A DNA stretch of 64,000 nt from Salminus brasiliensis (GCF_030463535.1 NC_132901.1:7818959-7882958); one strand, 5' to 3'; shown: positions 39,935 through 54,799, numbered from the stretch's first letter. A program made the numbers and translations. The notes: generated from the sequence alone by a model not told the origin.

Positions 39935-40415
39935 CAGTTTTATTCAAGAACAAAGTCGCCGATGGTAAGCTATAATACTAATTATTATTATTAATATTAT
40001 TTTTTTTTTTTTTTCCCCCATGAGTGCTTCTGCAGCCATTATTGTAAAAGGAATGCCCTTCAGTGTATGTATGTATGTAAATCAACTTACTTAGTTGTTT
40101 GTCTGCATTTAATTGGTATAGTATACTAAGATTCAGGGGAAGAGCAGCAAACTAAAATACTGTGCCATACTAACTGTATGGCGTGGGGTTGTAATGCTAA
40201 GTGGGATAAATGAAGCTGCACATCACCTGTGAAAGACCAGTCCAGAGGAGATCAGCCTTACAGGTGGGGAATAGTGAGGCAGGAAACCATACTAGGGTTG
40301 ACTTGAAGCCTAGAACTATACACTTGATCTTTGTAATGAAAGCTGTCTAGTATATATAACCAGGCATACGGTTAGGAAAGAGAGGAAATAAGTATCTCCA
40401 CAAGCTTTTTTTGTT
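39935..40415. other. H2B 3' flank, unit 3
   Basis: T-rich and TGTA runs, then sequence leading into satellite. No gene is seen. Confidence 0.75.
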
Positions 40416-43400
40416 GGGTCACAGAAGGGTGAAGTTATTCAAAGCCTTAGGTTTATGGTGAGATTTGAGTGAGCAAGAATAGGTTCAGAGCTAGACTTTT
40501 GATGTAGAGGGTCGGAGCGAGGCAAAAGGACGAGGGTAGAGTAAGTAAAATAGTATGGCGGTCAAAGGCCTCAGTTTTATGATGAAGGTGGATTGAGTTA
40601 AAGTGACGGTGAGTTTAAGCCTTTGCCTTAGGATACAAAGGAAGGTTCAGTAAAAGTAAGTTTCAACATTAGCCATCAGCCTGATGATTTGGATACACAT
40701 GGCCTCGGCCTACTGAGGAATGCACATCTAAGTAGAATGGTCATGACTGCATGGAATGGGTTAAATGAAAGTAAAAGTTTAAAAATAATAATTTGGTGTG
40801 TTGCTTATTGAGATAGAGGGAGGGATGGGGTTAATTTGTTTTAGTACAAGAATGAGATTTGAGTTGTTTCATGTGAGGGGTTTGAATGAGGATGGAGTGA
40901 TTTTGTTTAATGGTTGGAGGAAGGATGGTGTTATTTCATTTTAGGTTTTGTGAGAGAAGGTGGTGGGGTTTGTATTAGAGTATGAATGGAAATGGGTTAT
41001 TTTATTTTGGGGTTAGACGGCGGATGGGGTTATTTGGTTTCATGGTTAGAATGATGTTAAGGTTATGTTGTACTAGGTTAAGAGGGAGGACAGAGTTATT
41101 TTGTATTAGGACTACTTGGTTTGGTCACAAAAAGATGAATTTGGTTGAAGCCTTAGGTTAATGGTGAGATTCGAGCGAGCAAGAATAGGTTCAGAGCTAG
41201 ACTTTTGATGTAGAGGGTCGGAGCAAGGCAAAAAGACGAGGGTAGAGTAAGTAAATTTAGGTAGCGTAAGTAAAAAAGTATGGCGGTGAAAGTGTGTTTA
41301 GTGCAGATGTGATCTAGGAAGAGTGAGTAACAGCAGCTTTGTAAACGAGGCCTCAGGTTTATGATGGAGGTGGATTGTGTTAAAGTGACTGTGAGCTTAG
41401 GCCTTTGCCTTAGGAAGGTTCAGAAAAAGTGAATTTCAACATTGGCCATCAGCCTGATGATTTGGATACACATGGCCTCGGCCTACTGAGGAATGCAGAT
41501 CTAAGTAGAATGGTCATGACTGCATGGAATGGGTTAAATGAAAGTAAAAGTTTAAAAATAATAATTTGGTGTGTTGCTTATTGAGATAGAGGGAGGGATG
41601 GGGTTAATTTGTTTTAGTACAAGAATGAAATTGGAGTTGTTTCATGTGAGAGGTTCGAATGAGGATGGGGAGTGATTTTGTATAATGGTTGGAGGAAGGA
41701 TGGTGTTATTTCATTTTAGGGTTGGAGAGAGAAGGTCGTGGGGTTTGTATTAGAGTATGAATGAAAATGGGTTATTTTATTTTGGGATTAGACGGCGGAT
41801 GGGGTTATTTGGTTTCATGGTTAGAATGATGTTAAGGTTATGTTGTACTAGGTTAAGAGGGAGGACAGAGTTATTTTGTATTAGGACTATTTGGTTTGGT
41901 TCACTAACAGATGAATTTGGTTGAAGCCTTAGGTTAATGGTGAGATTTGAGCGAGCAAGAATAGGTTCAGAGCTAGACTTATGATGTAGAGGGTCGGAGC
42001 AAGGCAAAAGGACGAGGGTAGAGTAAGTAAAATAGTATGGCGGTCAAAGGCCTCAGTTTTATGATGAAGGTGGATTGAGTTAAAGGGACGGTGAGTTTAA
42101 GCCTTTGCCTTAGGATACAAAGGAAGGTTCAGTAAAAGTAAGTTTCAACATTAGCCATCAGCCTGATGATTTGGATACACATGGCCTCGGCCTACTGAGG
42201 AATGCACATCTAAGTAGAATGGTCATGACTGCATGGAATGGGTTAAATGAAAGTAAAAGTTTAAAAATAATAATTTGGTGTGTTGCTTATTGAGATAGAG
42301 GGAGGGATGGGGTTAATTTGTTTTAGTACAAGAATGAGATTGGAGTTGTTTCATGTGAGGGGTTTGAATGAGGATGGAGTGATTTTGTTTAATGGTTGGA
42401 GGAAGGATGGGGTTATTTCATTTTAGGTTTTGTGAGAGAAGGTGGTGGGGTTTGTATTAGAGTATGAATGGAAATGGGTTATTTTATTTTGGGGTTAGAC
42501 GGCGGATGGGGTTATTTGGTTTCATGGTTAGAATGATGTTAAGGTTATGTTGTACTAGGTTAAGAGGGAGGACAGAGTTATTTTGTATTAGGACTACTTG
42601 GTTTGGTCACAAAAAGATGAATTTGGTTGAAGCCTTAGGTTAATGGTGAGATTCGAGCAAGCAAGAATAGGTTCAGAGCTAGACTTTTGATGTAGAGGGT
42701 CGGAGCAAGGCAAAAAGACGAGGGTAGAGTAAGTAAATTTAGGTAGCGTAAGTAAAAAAGTATGGCGGTGAAAGTGTGTTTAGTGCAGATGTGATCTAGG
42801 AAGAGTGAGTAACAGCAGCTTTGTAAACGAGGCCTCAGGTTTATGATGGAGGTGGATTGTGTTAAAGTGACTGTGAGCTTAGGCCTTTGCCTTAGGAAGG
42901 TTCAGAAAAAGTGAATTTCAACATTGGCCATCAGCCTGATGATTTGGATACACATGGCCTCGGCCTACTGAGGAATGCAGATCTAAGTAGAATGGTCATG
43001 ACTGCATGGAATGGGTTAAATGAAAGTAAAAGTTTAAAAATAATAATTTGGTGTGTTGCTTATTGAGATAGAGGGAGGGATGGGGTTAATTTGTTTTAGT
43101 ACAAGAATGAAATTGGAGTTGTTTCATGTGAGAGGTTCGAATGAGGATGGGGAGTGATTTTGTATAATGGTTGGAGGAAGGATGGTGTTATTTCATTTTA
43201 GGGTTGGAGAGAGAAGGTCGTGGGGTTTGTATTAGAGTATGAATGAAAATGGGTTATTTTATTTTGGGATTAGACGGCGGATGGGGTTATTTGGTTTCAT
43301 GGTTAGAATGATGTTAAGGTTATGTTGTACTAGGTAAAGAGGGAGGACAGAGTTATTTTGTATTAGGACTATTTGGTTTGGTTCACTAACAGATGAATTT

Positions 43401-45100
43401 GGTTGAAGCCTTAGGTTAATGGTGAGATTTGAGCGAGCAAGAATAGGTTCAGAGCTAGACTTATGATGTAGAGGGTCGGAGCAAGGCAAAAGGACGAGGG
43501 TAGAGTAAGTAAAATAGTATGGCGGTCAAAGGCCTCAGTTTTATGATGAAGGTGGATTGAGTTAAAGGGACGGTGAGTTTAAGCCTTTGCCTTAGGATAC
43601 AAAGGAAGGTTCAGTAAAAGTAAGTTTCAACATTAGCCATCAGCCTGATGATTTGGATACACATGGCCTCGGCCTACTGAGGAATGCACATCTAAGTAGA
43701 ATGGTCATGACTGCATGGAATGGGTTAAATGAAAGTAAAAGTTTAAAAATAATAATTTGGTGTGTTGCTTATTGAGATAGAGGGAGGGATGGGGTTAATT
43801 TGTTTTAGTACAAGAATGAAATTGGAGTTGTTTCATGTGAGAGGTTCGAATGAGGATGGGGAGTGATTTTGTATAATGGTTGGAGGAAGGATGGTGTTAT
43901 TTCATTTTAGGGTTGGAGAGAGAAGGTCGTGGGGTTTGTATTAGAGTATGAATGAAAATGGGTTATTTTATTTTGGGATTAGACGGCGGATGGGGTTATT
44001 TGGTTTCATGGTTAGAATGATGTTAAGGTTATGTTGTACTAGGTTAAGAGGGAGGACAGAGTTATTTTGTATTAGGACTATTTGGTTTGGTTCACTAACA
44101 GATGAATTTAGTTGAAGCCTTAGGTTAATGGTGAGATTTGAGCGAGCAAGAATAGGTTCAGAGCTAGACTTATGATGTAGAGGGTCGGAGCAAGGCAAAA
44201 GGACGAGGGTAGAGTAAGTAAAATAGTATGGCGGTCAAAGGCCTCAGTTTTATGATGAAGGTGGATTGAGTTAAAGTGACGGTGAGTTTAAGCCTTTGCC
44301 TTAGGATACAAAGGAAGGTTCAGTAAAAGTAAGTTTCAACATTAGCCATCAGCCTGATGATTTGGATACACATGGCCTCGGCCTACTGAGGAATGCACAT
44401 CTAAGTAGAATGGTCATGACTGCATGGAATGGGTTAAATGAAAGTAAAAGTTTAAAAATAATAATTTGGTGTGTTGCTTATTGAGATAGAGGGAGGGATG
44501 GGGTTAATTTGTTTTAGTACAAGAATGAAATTGGAGTTGTTTCATGTGAGAGGTTCGAATGAGGATGGGGAGTGATTTTGTATAATGGTTGGAGGAAGGA
44601 TGGTGTTATTTCATTTTAGGGTTGGAGAGAGAAGGTCGTGGGGTTTGTATTAGAGTATGAATGAAAATGGGTTATTTTATTTTGGGATTAGACGGCGGAT
44701 GGGGTTATTTGGTTTCATGGTTAGAATGATGTTAAGGTTATGTTGTACTAGGTAAAGAGGGAGGACAGAGTTATTTTGTATTAGGACTATTTGGTTTGGT
44801 TCACTAACAGATGAATTTGGTTGAAGCCTTAGGTTAATGGTGAGATTTGAGCGAGCAAGAATAGGTTCAGAGCTAGACTTATGATGTAGAGGGTCGGAGC
44901 AAGGCAAAAGGACGAGGGTAGAGTAAGTAAAATAGTATGGCGGTCAAAGGCCTCAGTTTTATGATGAAGGTGGATTGAGTTAAAGGGACGGTGAGTTTAA
45001 GCCTTTGCCTTAGGATACAAAGGAAGGTTCAGTAAAAGTAAGTTTCAACATTAGCCATCAGCCTGATGATTTGGATACACATGGCCTCGGCCTACTGAGG
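40416..45100 (+). repeat. 709/773-bp satellite array, unit 3
   Basis: There are about six and a half monomers, with long forms near 41253 and 42735 (1482 bp apart, one short plus one long monomer). The array is cut within a monomer core after CCTACTGAGG at 45100, where transposon sequence begins. Confidence 0.95.
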
Positions 45101-45647
45101 GGATGGTGTTCTTAGGGTTGAAGGCTTCTCCTTTTTTACGCCAAATGGTGCACACATCATTGTGGCCAAACAACTCAATTTTTGTTTCATCTGACCATAA
45201 AACAGAACACCAGAAGTCTTCTTCTTTGTCCAGATGAGCATTTGCAAAGGTCAAGCGGGCTTTTGTGTGCCTTTTCTGGAGAAGTGGTGTCCTCCTTGGC
45301 CTGCGTCCGTGGAACCCAGCAGTGTGCAGTGTCCGTTGAACTGTCTGCCTTGAGATGTCGCCACCAGCAGAGTCCAGATTCACCAGGATGGCCTTGGTGG
45401 TGATCCTTGGATTTTTCTTCACCTCTCTCACTATTCTCCTGGCCAGCACAGGTGTCACTTTTGGCTTCCGACCACATCTTCTGAGATTTTCCACAGTGCG
45501 GAACTTCTTGTATTTTTTAATAATACTTTGCACTGTAGCCACTGGAACTTGAAAACATTTTGATATGGCTTTATAGCCCTTTCCTGACTTGTGAGCGGCC
45601 ACAATGCACAGCCGCAGGTCCTTAGTGAGCTCCTTTGTCTTAGCCAT
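45051..45647 (-). pseudogene. Transposase fragment fused to satellite reading frame
   Basis: This starts at the same ATG as the intact transposase (45647) and keeps about residues 1-183: the paired-like DNA-binding region, the GRKPK hook, the basic stretch and the first catalytic Asp (D153). D244, E279 and the glycine-rich box are missing. The frame then continues into the satellite's minus strand for about 15 residues and stops, giving a 198-codon open frame. It cannot catalyse transposition. If expressed, it could still bind Tc1 ends, but expression is unproven. The satellite part has no function of its own that I can see. Confidence 0.9.
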
Positions 45648-46025
45648 GACTGTCCACAAACCAACTGCAGAGAGCTGCTGTTGTTCTCCTGTTGAGTTGA
45701 TTAAAACAGCTGTTCCCAATGAATCAGGGTAATTAGGATGCTTTAAAACAGCTTGGACTATTTGGAATGGTATAGAACTTTGGATTTTCCCATATACTGT
45801 GACAGTTTTCAAAGGGTATGAATAATTTTGGACATGCCACTTTTTGTTCAAATGTGTATAAAAGCTGAGAAATACTTTTTCCCACAATGATGCCTCTTGT
45901 ACATCATCGTGTTATCTCCTGGGAGATGCCTGTGTCGTTTCAAGGCAAAAATATAACTTCTGGTTAAATAAAAGTAAATTTAAGTCAAACTTTGCCAGGG
46001 GTATGAATACTTTCGGGCATGACTG
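45101..46025 (-). mobile_element. Truncated Tc1-like element (right part only)
   Basis: This is identical, as far as I can read, to 30206-31130 of the complete element. The left inverted repeat and the 3' part of the transposase gene are gone. The junction at 45100/45101 shares GG with both partners. Without a left end it cannot move on its own. Confidence 0.95.
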
Positions 46026-46510
46026 TATATTATAACGTTTTGTACAACATTTCACATCAAAATCGCCATATTTAACATGTGTTTTAATACATATTAATAC
46101 GTTTCTTTAAATACCTATCAATATGATTATACATATTTAATAGTTTGGAAACAGTTCATTCACCCCAGCAAAAAGTTGAAGCCACTGCTACTTCAGTAGA
46201 ACACTACACTTTACACTATGTAGTGTTTAGGCCGGTTTTGGCCTATTACAAACGGCATTTGACATGGATGGAGCGTGGATCCCACCGCGTGGTGAAACTA
46301 TACAACTGCAAGCACAGTTTCAGAGAGCAATGTATGTGTATATTTATATAATGAGAGCTTGATTTTGGGTACCTACGTTTCATACATATGCAAAATGAGT
46401 TTGATTCCATAGAGAGTAAGCGAGACCAGCTGTGGGGCCGCAGTAAAGGAGTTAAGTGTATATTCCGGAGAGGACCACCGTTGTTGTGGGAACGCAGACA
46501 TATGTCATGG

Positions 46511-47514
46511 ATGGAGCGTGGATGCCATCGTGTGGTCAAACTAGGCAAATGCAAACGTTAACTACGTAGATTTATTCGTGTATGTGTGTGAATGTAACAG
46601 CTTTTTTCATTTGATAGATGGTTGTGAACTCCAGTACGTCTACTAAATCATTTGTATTGCGGTGTTATTTTGGTTAGTGTTTTTTAAAGTACATTTTAAA
46701 AAATGTTTCTATTGAAGCATACTTCAGTTCAGGGCATTTTAGTAGCCAGCATGGTTACCAGTTCTCATGCTGCCAGGCAATGAAATGGAAACTTAATTTA
46801 GGGTAATTTTATACACATTAAATATGATTGTTAACTGCACCAACAAATCTAAAAAGTAATTATGTGTCTTACGTGATGATTTTCGTTTGGGCTTGGGTTT
46901 CATTTCAACAATATGCTAACGATAACATACTCCAGACTGTATAATCTCCTTCCACAACTAGATAAAATGTCTTGTTTTGAAGAACGCTTGATAGAAGTCT
47001 TTAATAAAGGCACTTTATTAGCCATCATGACAACCAAACAGCATGCAGTTATGTAAAAAGCCACCAATTTACTCACTGCTAGAAGCCATTGAGACAAACT
47101 ATAGAGTAGTGCACTTCTATGTAGGACCTTTATTTCCTTTTCTTTAGAGCCCTTAAACTCTGTGTATTAGCTTATATTGAGGTTACCATAATAATCATAA
47201 ATCAGTAAAAAACACCGCTCATCTGCTATCAAGACCTGACCGAGGAGCTGGAGGCCAGTGGAGCAAAGCTAAAATATGGAAAAGCATACGCACCCTCAAA
47301 TTGGTGCAAAAAAAAATAAATAATAATTTTAATCATTCAAGGCATAGGTAAGTAACAAATGAATACAAAAGTGCTAACAAAAGTGAATGAAAAGCCAGCC
47401 GTACTCACTTGTGAATTCGCTTTTTTGATTTTGCTTCTTTAAACGTCTCTGTGGACCAAAAAAAAAAGATTAATTGTTTTACATTTTAACCACACGATGG
47501 CATCCACGCTCCAT
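46511..47514. mobile_element. ~1.0-kb TIR element, copy 1, unit 3
   Basis: This is the counterpart of 31616-32619; both ends are present. Confidence 0.45.
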
Positions 47515-47683
47515 TTACGTACTATGACCACAGACTTAAAGCTTAGCCCTGAAACTCCATCAGAAGCCTAAAAGACTTGACTAGAGAAGTGCACTTCTGT
47601 GTAGTGTATACAGTGTAAGGGATTTAGGAAGTGCCCTATTGCAAACGTCACCGTTGTTTTGGGATCGTGGATATATGTCATGG

Positions 47684-48707
47684 ATGGAGCGTGGATGCCA
47701 TCGTGTGGTCAAACTCGCAAATGCAAACGCTAAAAACATAGATGTATACGTGTATGTGTGTGAATGTTACAGCTTTTACATATGACAGATGGTTGTGAAC
47801 TCCAGTAAGTCTACTAAGATCTACCAAGGAACATTTGGGCATTTTAGTAGCCAGCATGACAACCAGTTGTCATGCTACCAGGCAATGAAAACTTAATTTA
47901 GGGCACTGCAATTTTTATACACATTAAATATGATTGTTAACTGCACCAATACATCTAAAAAGTCATTACATGTCTTGCGGGATGATTTTTGTTTGGGTTT
48001 TAACAATATGCTAATGATAAAGTAGGACAGAAATTTTTTTTACTCCAGACTGTATTACCTCCTTCCACAACTCGATCAAATGGCTTTAGATAAAGAATCC
48101 TTGATAGAAGCATTCTTTATTTAAGGCACTTTTTTATCAGTTAGGTAAAAAGCCAACAATTCGCTCACTACTATAAGCCATTGAGACAAACTGTAGAGTA
48201 GTGCAATTCTATGAATGACGTTTTTCCCCTCCCCCTTTAGAGCCCTTAAATTCTATGCTGTATGGTTATGTGTATGTATGTATGCATCAGCTTATATTGA
48301 GGTTAACATAATAATCATAAATCAATAAAGAACACCGCTCATCTGCTATCAAGACCTGACTAAGGAGCTAGAGGCCAGTGGAGCAAAGCTACAATTACGA
48401 AAAGCATACGCACCATCGGTGCAAAAAAATCATTTTAACCTGCCAGGTTTAGGTCAAAGACTTTCTTCAAGGCATAGGTAAGTAACAAATGAATACAAAA
48501 GTGCTAACAAAAGTGTATCAAAAGCCAGCCGTACTCACTTGTGAATTAGCTTTTTTGTGCTTCTCAAATTGAACTCTTTCTCTTCTTTCTGATTTTGCTT
48601 CTTTAAATGTCTCTGTGGACCAAGAAAAAAAAAACTAAAAAAAAAGATGAATTGTTTTATATTTTGCAGATTTACATTTTGACCACCAGATGGCATCCAC
48701 GCTCCAT
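47684..48707. mobile_element. ~1.0-kb TIR element, copy 2, unit 3
   Basis: This is the counterpart of 32789-33812; the right end has CCACCAGATGGCA. Confidence 0.45.
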
Positions 48708-49305
48708 TCACGTACTACGACAACAGACTTAAAGCTTAGCCCTGAAACTCCATCAGAATCCTAAGGGGTAGGTCTAGCCAAACTGCTTCCCCTCACCCTG
48801 ACTTCATCATGAGCTCTACACTTACTTTGCTTACCACAATGTCTTTCCATATTTCTTTATCATCCACTAACTGCAACATATGATAAAAGCAACATTACTT
48901 AAAGCAACATTAACTCCCTCTGTGTTTATCTAATCTAGCATGACTTTTATTAGAAGATGTAAAGCGAGCCTGAGAAATCCAAGGGGTAAACATGTAGTTT
49001 TAGTTGGCCTCATTAGGAGCTTTTCCCTTGTATGCAATAATATACCATTTATTCGATTTGTGTTTGTTCTTTCTTTCTTTAAATGTCTCTGTGGACACTA
49101 TATCTTTAACTTGTAGTGTATTAGATTAACGACTACAATTCCCATGATGCCTAACTAAAGATTTTTTTGCACCGATGGTGCGTATGCTTTTCGTAATTGT
49201 AGCTTTGCTCCACTGGCCTCTAGCTCCTTAGTCAGGTCTTGATAGCAGATGAGCGGTGTTCTTTATTGATTTATGATTATTATGTTAACCTCAATATAAG
49301 CTGAT
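48286..49305. repeat. 146-bp inverted repeat, unit 3
   Basis: The arms 48286-48431 and 49160-49305 are perfect reverse complements. Confidence 0.9.
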
Positions 49306-50219
49306 AAAACCTTGCCAAATAAAATTATTTTTGCACAGATTTAATTGTGTGGGTATGAGACATGTTAGTATTATTCCTACATTCACTTCTCATTGGTGAA
49401 GATCTTCTCTAATGGCCAATGTCAGTGTTAACACTTTACTGTACATCCTATACATTTGCACTCCTGGACACTACTAACACTTTATTATTATTACTTAATA
49501 ATACAGTGTTATTATTAAATTTTTATGTATCGTCATCTGTCCACTTCATTTCTTATTTTTCATAACTGCACTGTCCTTCATCTGCAGTTAGTTTCAAATG
49601 CATTTTCACATGTATTCTATTTATCTGTCTATCTATCTATCTTGCAGTGTGGGTTCTAACTAGACAAAGGACTCCAAAAGTCATGTTTGTGTTTTTAAAC
49701 CACAGTATTGACTTTGTCCTCATGTAACTCATGTATAGTGTAACTGGGTATCTCAGTATCTTCACCTGGATTTATTGATCCAAAACTGTAGCTTAGTGAT
49801 GTCAAGGTTCAAATGTTTAAAGTCATGTCATGTTGAATGTTGTGAGGGAATACGTCTGAAAATATATGGAACCTGGCCTGGCAGATACATATTCTGACCA
49901 CCAGATGGCATCACTACTCCATTCACGTTCTGCAACTACATAGTCTTAGGGCCTAGCCCTGAAACTCCATCAGAAGCCTAAGAGGTAGGTCCAGCCGAAC
50001 TGCTACCACTCATCCTGACTTCATCATGAGCTTTACACTTACTTTGCTCACCACAATTTATTTCCTTCCTTTCTCTTCCACTAACTGCTAACCAATATGA
50101 CTTTAGAAGAAGATTTATTAGAAGATGTATAGTGAAAACCTGAGGAATCCAAATGGTGTGGGTTTAGTTTAAGTTGGCCTTGTTTTATTTTATGTGCAGA
50201 AATATGTCAGTGGTGGTGG

Positions 50220-50220
<1 letters not shown>

Positions 50221-50260
<40 letters not shown>

Positions 50261-50281
50261 TGTGTGTGTGGGTGTGTGTGT

Positions 50282-50358
<77 letters not shown>
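50221..50358. repeat. (GT)n(GA)n microsatellite, unit 3
   Basis: This has three GGG interruptions as in unit 2, with slightly different run lengths. Confidence 0.95.
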
Positions 50359-50362
<4 letters not shown>

Positions 50363-52438
50363 ATGCATACTTATTCAATCTGACAGAAAATACAAACCCT
50401 GTACTGGTTTGTGTTTGAGCAATATGTGTTGACAAAGAAAAAAAGAACAAATTACTGGTTGAATCTATAAAACACTATGCTTCCTTTAAGTGTGTCTATG
50501 TCAATGTGTCAATGACACAATGTGTCTTTATCCTGTAGTGTCAAGATCAAGGACTACAATTCCCATGATGCCTAACTACAAGTTCAGCCTATTGACACAC
50601 GTGCCATGTATTAGGACTAATCACGTGTTGTTTTAGAACGTTTTCGAAAAGTATAGATGACGTACAGTGTTTTATTGATTCAACCATTCATGTGATCCGG
50701 CTCTTTAATTCTTGAATTTGATTTATTGTTGTACTGGGTTGTTGGCGTTGTATTTTCTAAACGTTGCAAACCCTTTGTATGTGGATTTACTTGTTCAATA
50801 TGTTGTCATGGAGCCTGTCTCTCTCTCTCTATCTCTGTCTATCTCTCTATGTATACATATCTATCTACCTACCTACCTTCCTACCTACCACCCTCCCTCT
50901 CTTCATCTAATGATGAAATCCGATAACTGCACGTCCAGTCACAGTAAAAAGTAAACCGTGTGCCATGGTGTACAGTAGTGGGCTGATCTCAGTGTGTGCT
51001 TGTTTTATGCTTGCAAGGTCGTAACCCTAGTACTAAATAGCCATTTATGTCATTTATTCAGGCATTCAGGTGCATTGAGGGAGGACACGTACTCTTGTCG
51101 TGTGTGTGTGTGAAATAATCGCTACGCACGTTAGAATGGCGTGATGTAGTGTGACTTTGTTGTATACGAGACCGAGGCGCACATGGCGACAGCCATCAGA
51201 GGGGAGTGGACGGCTGACCGAGGTATTTGTCGTGTTAAGACCTATGTTAACTACTTTTAATGTTCATACATGTGAAACGTCGTCTTTACATGACGACATG
51301 TGAGTCATTACACTTTGCGTTGCTTTGTGGAATAGGCGTGAGCTGGAGACTGGACCTGGTCAGCTCCGTTGTGTCGCTGTTGGCACGATAACGTTTGCTA
51401 ACTTGCCAAAAATGAAGTGGATACTGAAATCCGATAAGTCGATTTTGCGGAGAGCCTAAAGTTGTACACCCAGTCACAGCAAATCGACGTAGAACTGCCG
51501 TTGCTGGATCTATGTGTGGAGTTGTACATAGCTTGGAGCCAGCTTAACGATTAGCAGCGTGGCTAACTCGGCCAGCATAAACAGTAAAGCACAAATATGA
51601 GCCTAATTATGAGGGGTCATTATTTATTGACCACAGTGCAGTGCCACATGCGGAGTTGTAGCATAAAAGTACGCAATACAGCCGTGATTTGTGGCTGTTG
51701 AGTGATTTGAGTTAACTTGCTTTTTCAGGTCCACACATGAGCTAACATAGCGATTAGCATGCTAGCTAACTCGGATGGTACAAACAATAGCATTACGCCA
51801 GCGAGTGTAAATACCTGTCAGATAAATACACACTCGCTCGAGTCAGTCAAGTTTTATTATGAAACCGTGTATATAGCTAGCAACATTTTATACGTTTACT
51901 GCCGTGGTTGAAATCGAGAAGCCACCTCGGAGAGTAGCATGATGGCTAGGTGTCTAAAAATTAATCACAAAAATAACGATATTACGGACACGTGCGTAGT
52001 TCTCTATATTGTTATTTGGAGCAAGTGAGGGAGAAACAGTCGTGCTTAAACCCGGCTACCAGCAGCGTATCTTCTGGTTTTCAGAGCTGGGCGGCCTGTG
52101 TAGCTTGCTAGCTAGTGTTTTGTTTACAAAAGATTATTTTCGTTATTAGCTAGTTGCCGAAACGGCATCGGTCAACCGAAAAAACGAACAAACAAAAAAA
52201 CAATGCAATTTCGCTCGTTGGCCAATAGTTAAACAGTAAAAAAGCTCAGAAAAAGCTATGACATTAGAACCGGAGTTGCACTGTCCAATTCCCAAGCAGC
52301 TCACTACTCCCTATGGAGTGCACGGTGTCACGAAAAAACGCTGTGCACTAGGGAGTAGTGGAGTGCGGTTTAGGATCGCCCCAGGTGTACGAAGGAAGAC
52401 TTCATGCATGGAGCATGGGGTGTCATCCTGTGGTAAAA

Positions 52439-52478
52439 GATAAGATAAGATAAGATAAGATAAGATAAGATAAGATAA
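52439..52478 (+). repeat. (GATAA)8 insertion, unit 4
   Basis: One more copy than unit 3, at the same site and with the same TCCTTAA end. Confidence 0.85.
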
Positions 52479-52495
52479 TCCTTAAACACGGAAAG

Positions 52496-52497
<2 letters not shown>

Positions 52498-52571
<74 letters not shown>
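52498..52571. repeat. (TA)n microsatellite, unit 4
   Basis: A TA run of about 74 bp with the same flanks as in the other units. Confidence 0.95.
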
Positions 52572-52574
<3 letters not shown>

Positions 52575-53075
52575 TTGGCGTTATTATTGTAGTAATTGAT
52601 TTTTAGAAAACAGTGCATAAATGTTTATTTACAAAGGCCACATGGCCCCTATCCACTTCTTACAGTGACTCAAAGTAGGCTCATACACAGCCTCACTAAA
52701 CAGTTCATCTTATGCCTAGGTCACTGAATTGTATGAATTTATTCAGTTATTTATTTATTTAAGATTTCGCCATAAGACCAATCTATTTCAGAAATGATTT
52801 TAGCTCTTAATTGCAGTTTAGGTTACTTCGTCATTATATGGTCAAGCAGGTCTGGAGCTAGGCTGTAGGTTTCAAAGCTAAATCATGTTGAGTTAAAGTA
52901 TTCACAGTGAAGGTTATGCATGATCCAAAGTGTGCTGCGTTATTTTGAACATGAGTACATCCAGAGAGAACGGAATTCTGGTTGACTGTATTTTGTATGG
53001 CTACCCACTCAGTGGCTATACAGCAAAACAAGCGTTCTGCACACGTACAGAGTATGAGGCGGAGCTGATGTACTG

Positions 53076-53506
<431 letters not shown>

Positions 53507-53536
53507 ACGCTCGGCCTGAACAGCTCTAAACCCAAC

Positions 53537-53552
53537 GGCTCTTTTAAGAGCC
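53537..53552 (+). terminator. Histone 3' stem-loop, H4 unit 4
   Basis: Stem-loop with ACTCA, as in units 2 and 3. Confidence 0.97.
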
Positions 53553-53576
53553 ACTCACAAATCCAGCAAAAGAGCC

Positions 53577-54272
53577 TGTTTCTAATCTTAGCTTGTTTGT
53601 TTCAAATAAGGCAGTTTCCCGGATACTCTGTATTAAGAATGTAATATACGGGAAGAGTACATATATGTTACTTTGTATATATGTATTGTTTTACACCCCC
53701 CCCCGTATGCGTTGGTAAAATCAGAACTATACGTCTTAATAAATCCTGATAGTTGCCGTCAACGCCGCTGTGGCGAAAAACAGATTAAGCCCTGTAGATT
53801 AAAAATGCGCGGGAAGGCGAACAAAGAGTTGATCATATTTGTTTGTTTCAATAAAGTCAATGATGGTGGTTATGAATCTCCCGGTTACTTTGTTAAGAAG
53901 CTCATTTTCAGGAGGAAAAAACATAATTTATATATAATATTTATATATATATATGACATTATATTCTTATATAATAATGTGATTATTATATAAGAATACA
54001 TATTGTTTTCCATTTACCCCGTTTGCGTTGATTAAATCAGAATTATACAGAACATCGCCGTCAACACCGCTTTGGCGAAAAATAATGTGCCGCCTGCACG
54101 GTGGGTACAAATGCGCGGGTAGGCGAACAAAGAGAATGCTGCTCAGGGGAGGGGGAAGGGAGGAGGAGAAAAGGGAGGGGATGGGAGGGGATGGGAGGGG
54201 AGGGGAGGGGAGGGGAGGGGAGGGGGAAAGGGAGTGTGGGGGGTTGGGAAGAAGCGAGCGGACAATTGTTGT
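53577..54272. other. H4-H2B spacer, unit 4
   Basis: This is as in unit 3; the G-rich tract (about 54145-54234) has one more GGGGA unit. No gene is seen. Confidence 0.8.
54145..54234 (+). repeat. G-rich tract before H2B, unit 4
   Basis: GGGGA/GGGAT units with the same two T interruptions as unit 3, and the longest of the four. Confidence 0.85.
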
Positions 54273-54769
<497 letters not shown>

Positions 54770-54799
54770 ATGGTGATAGCGGCGTAATCCAAACCCAAC

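Larger units (their letters stand above)
46026..51896. other. Inter-unit spacer, unit 3 (no gene seen)
   Basis: It is collinear with the unit 2 spacer at an offset of 14895-14897 bp and almost identical to it. ZNF143-like motifs lie at 49132 and 50553, and the TTAGC-rich region is near 51545-51770. Confidence 0.8.
51897..53075. other. Linker upstream of H4, unit 4
   Basis: This is almost identical to unit 3, with (GATAA)8 at 52439-52478 and (TA)n at 52498-52571. No gene is seen. Confidence 0.8.
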
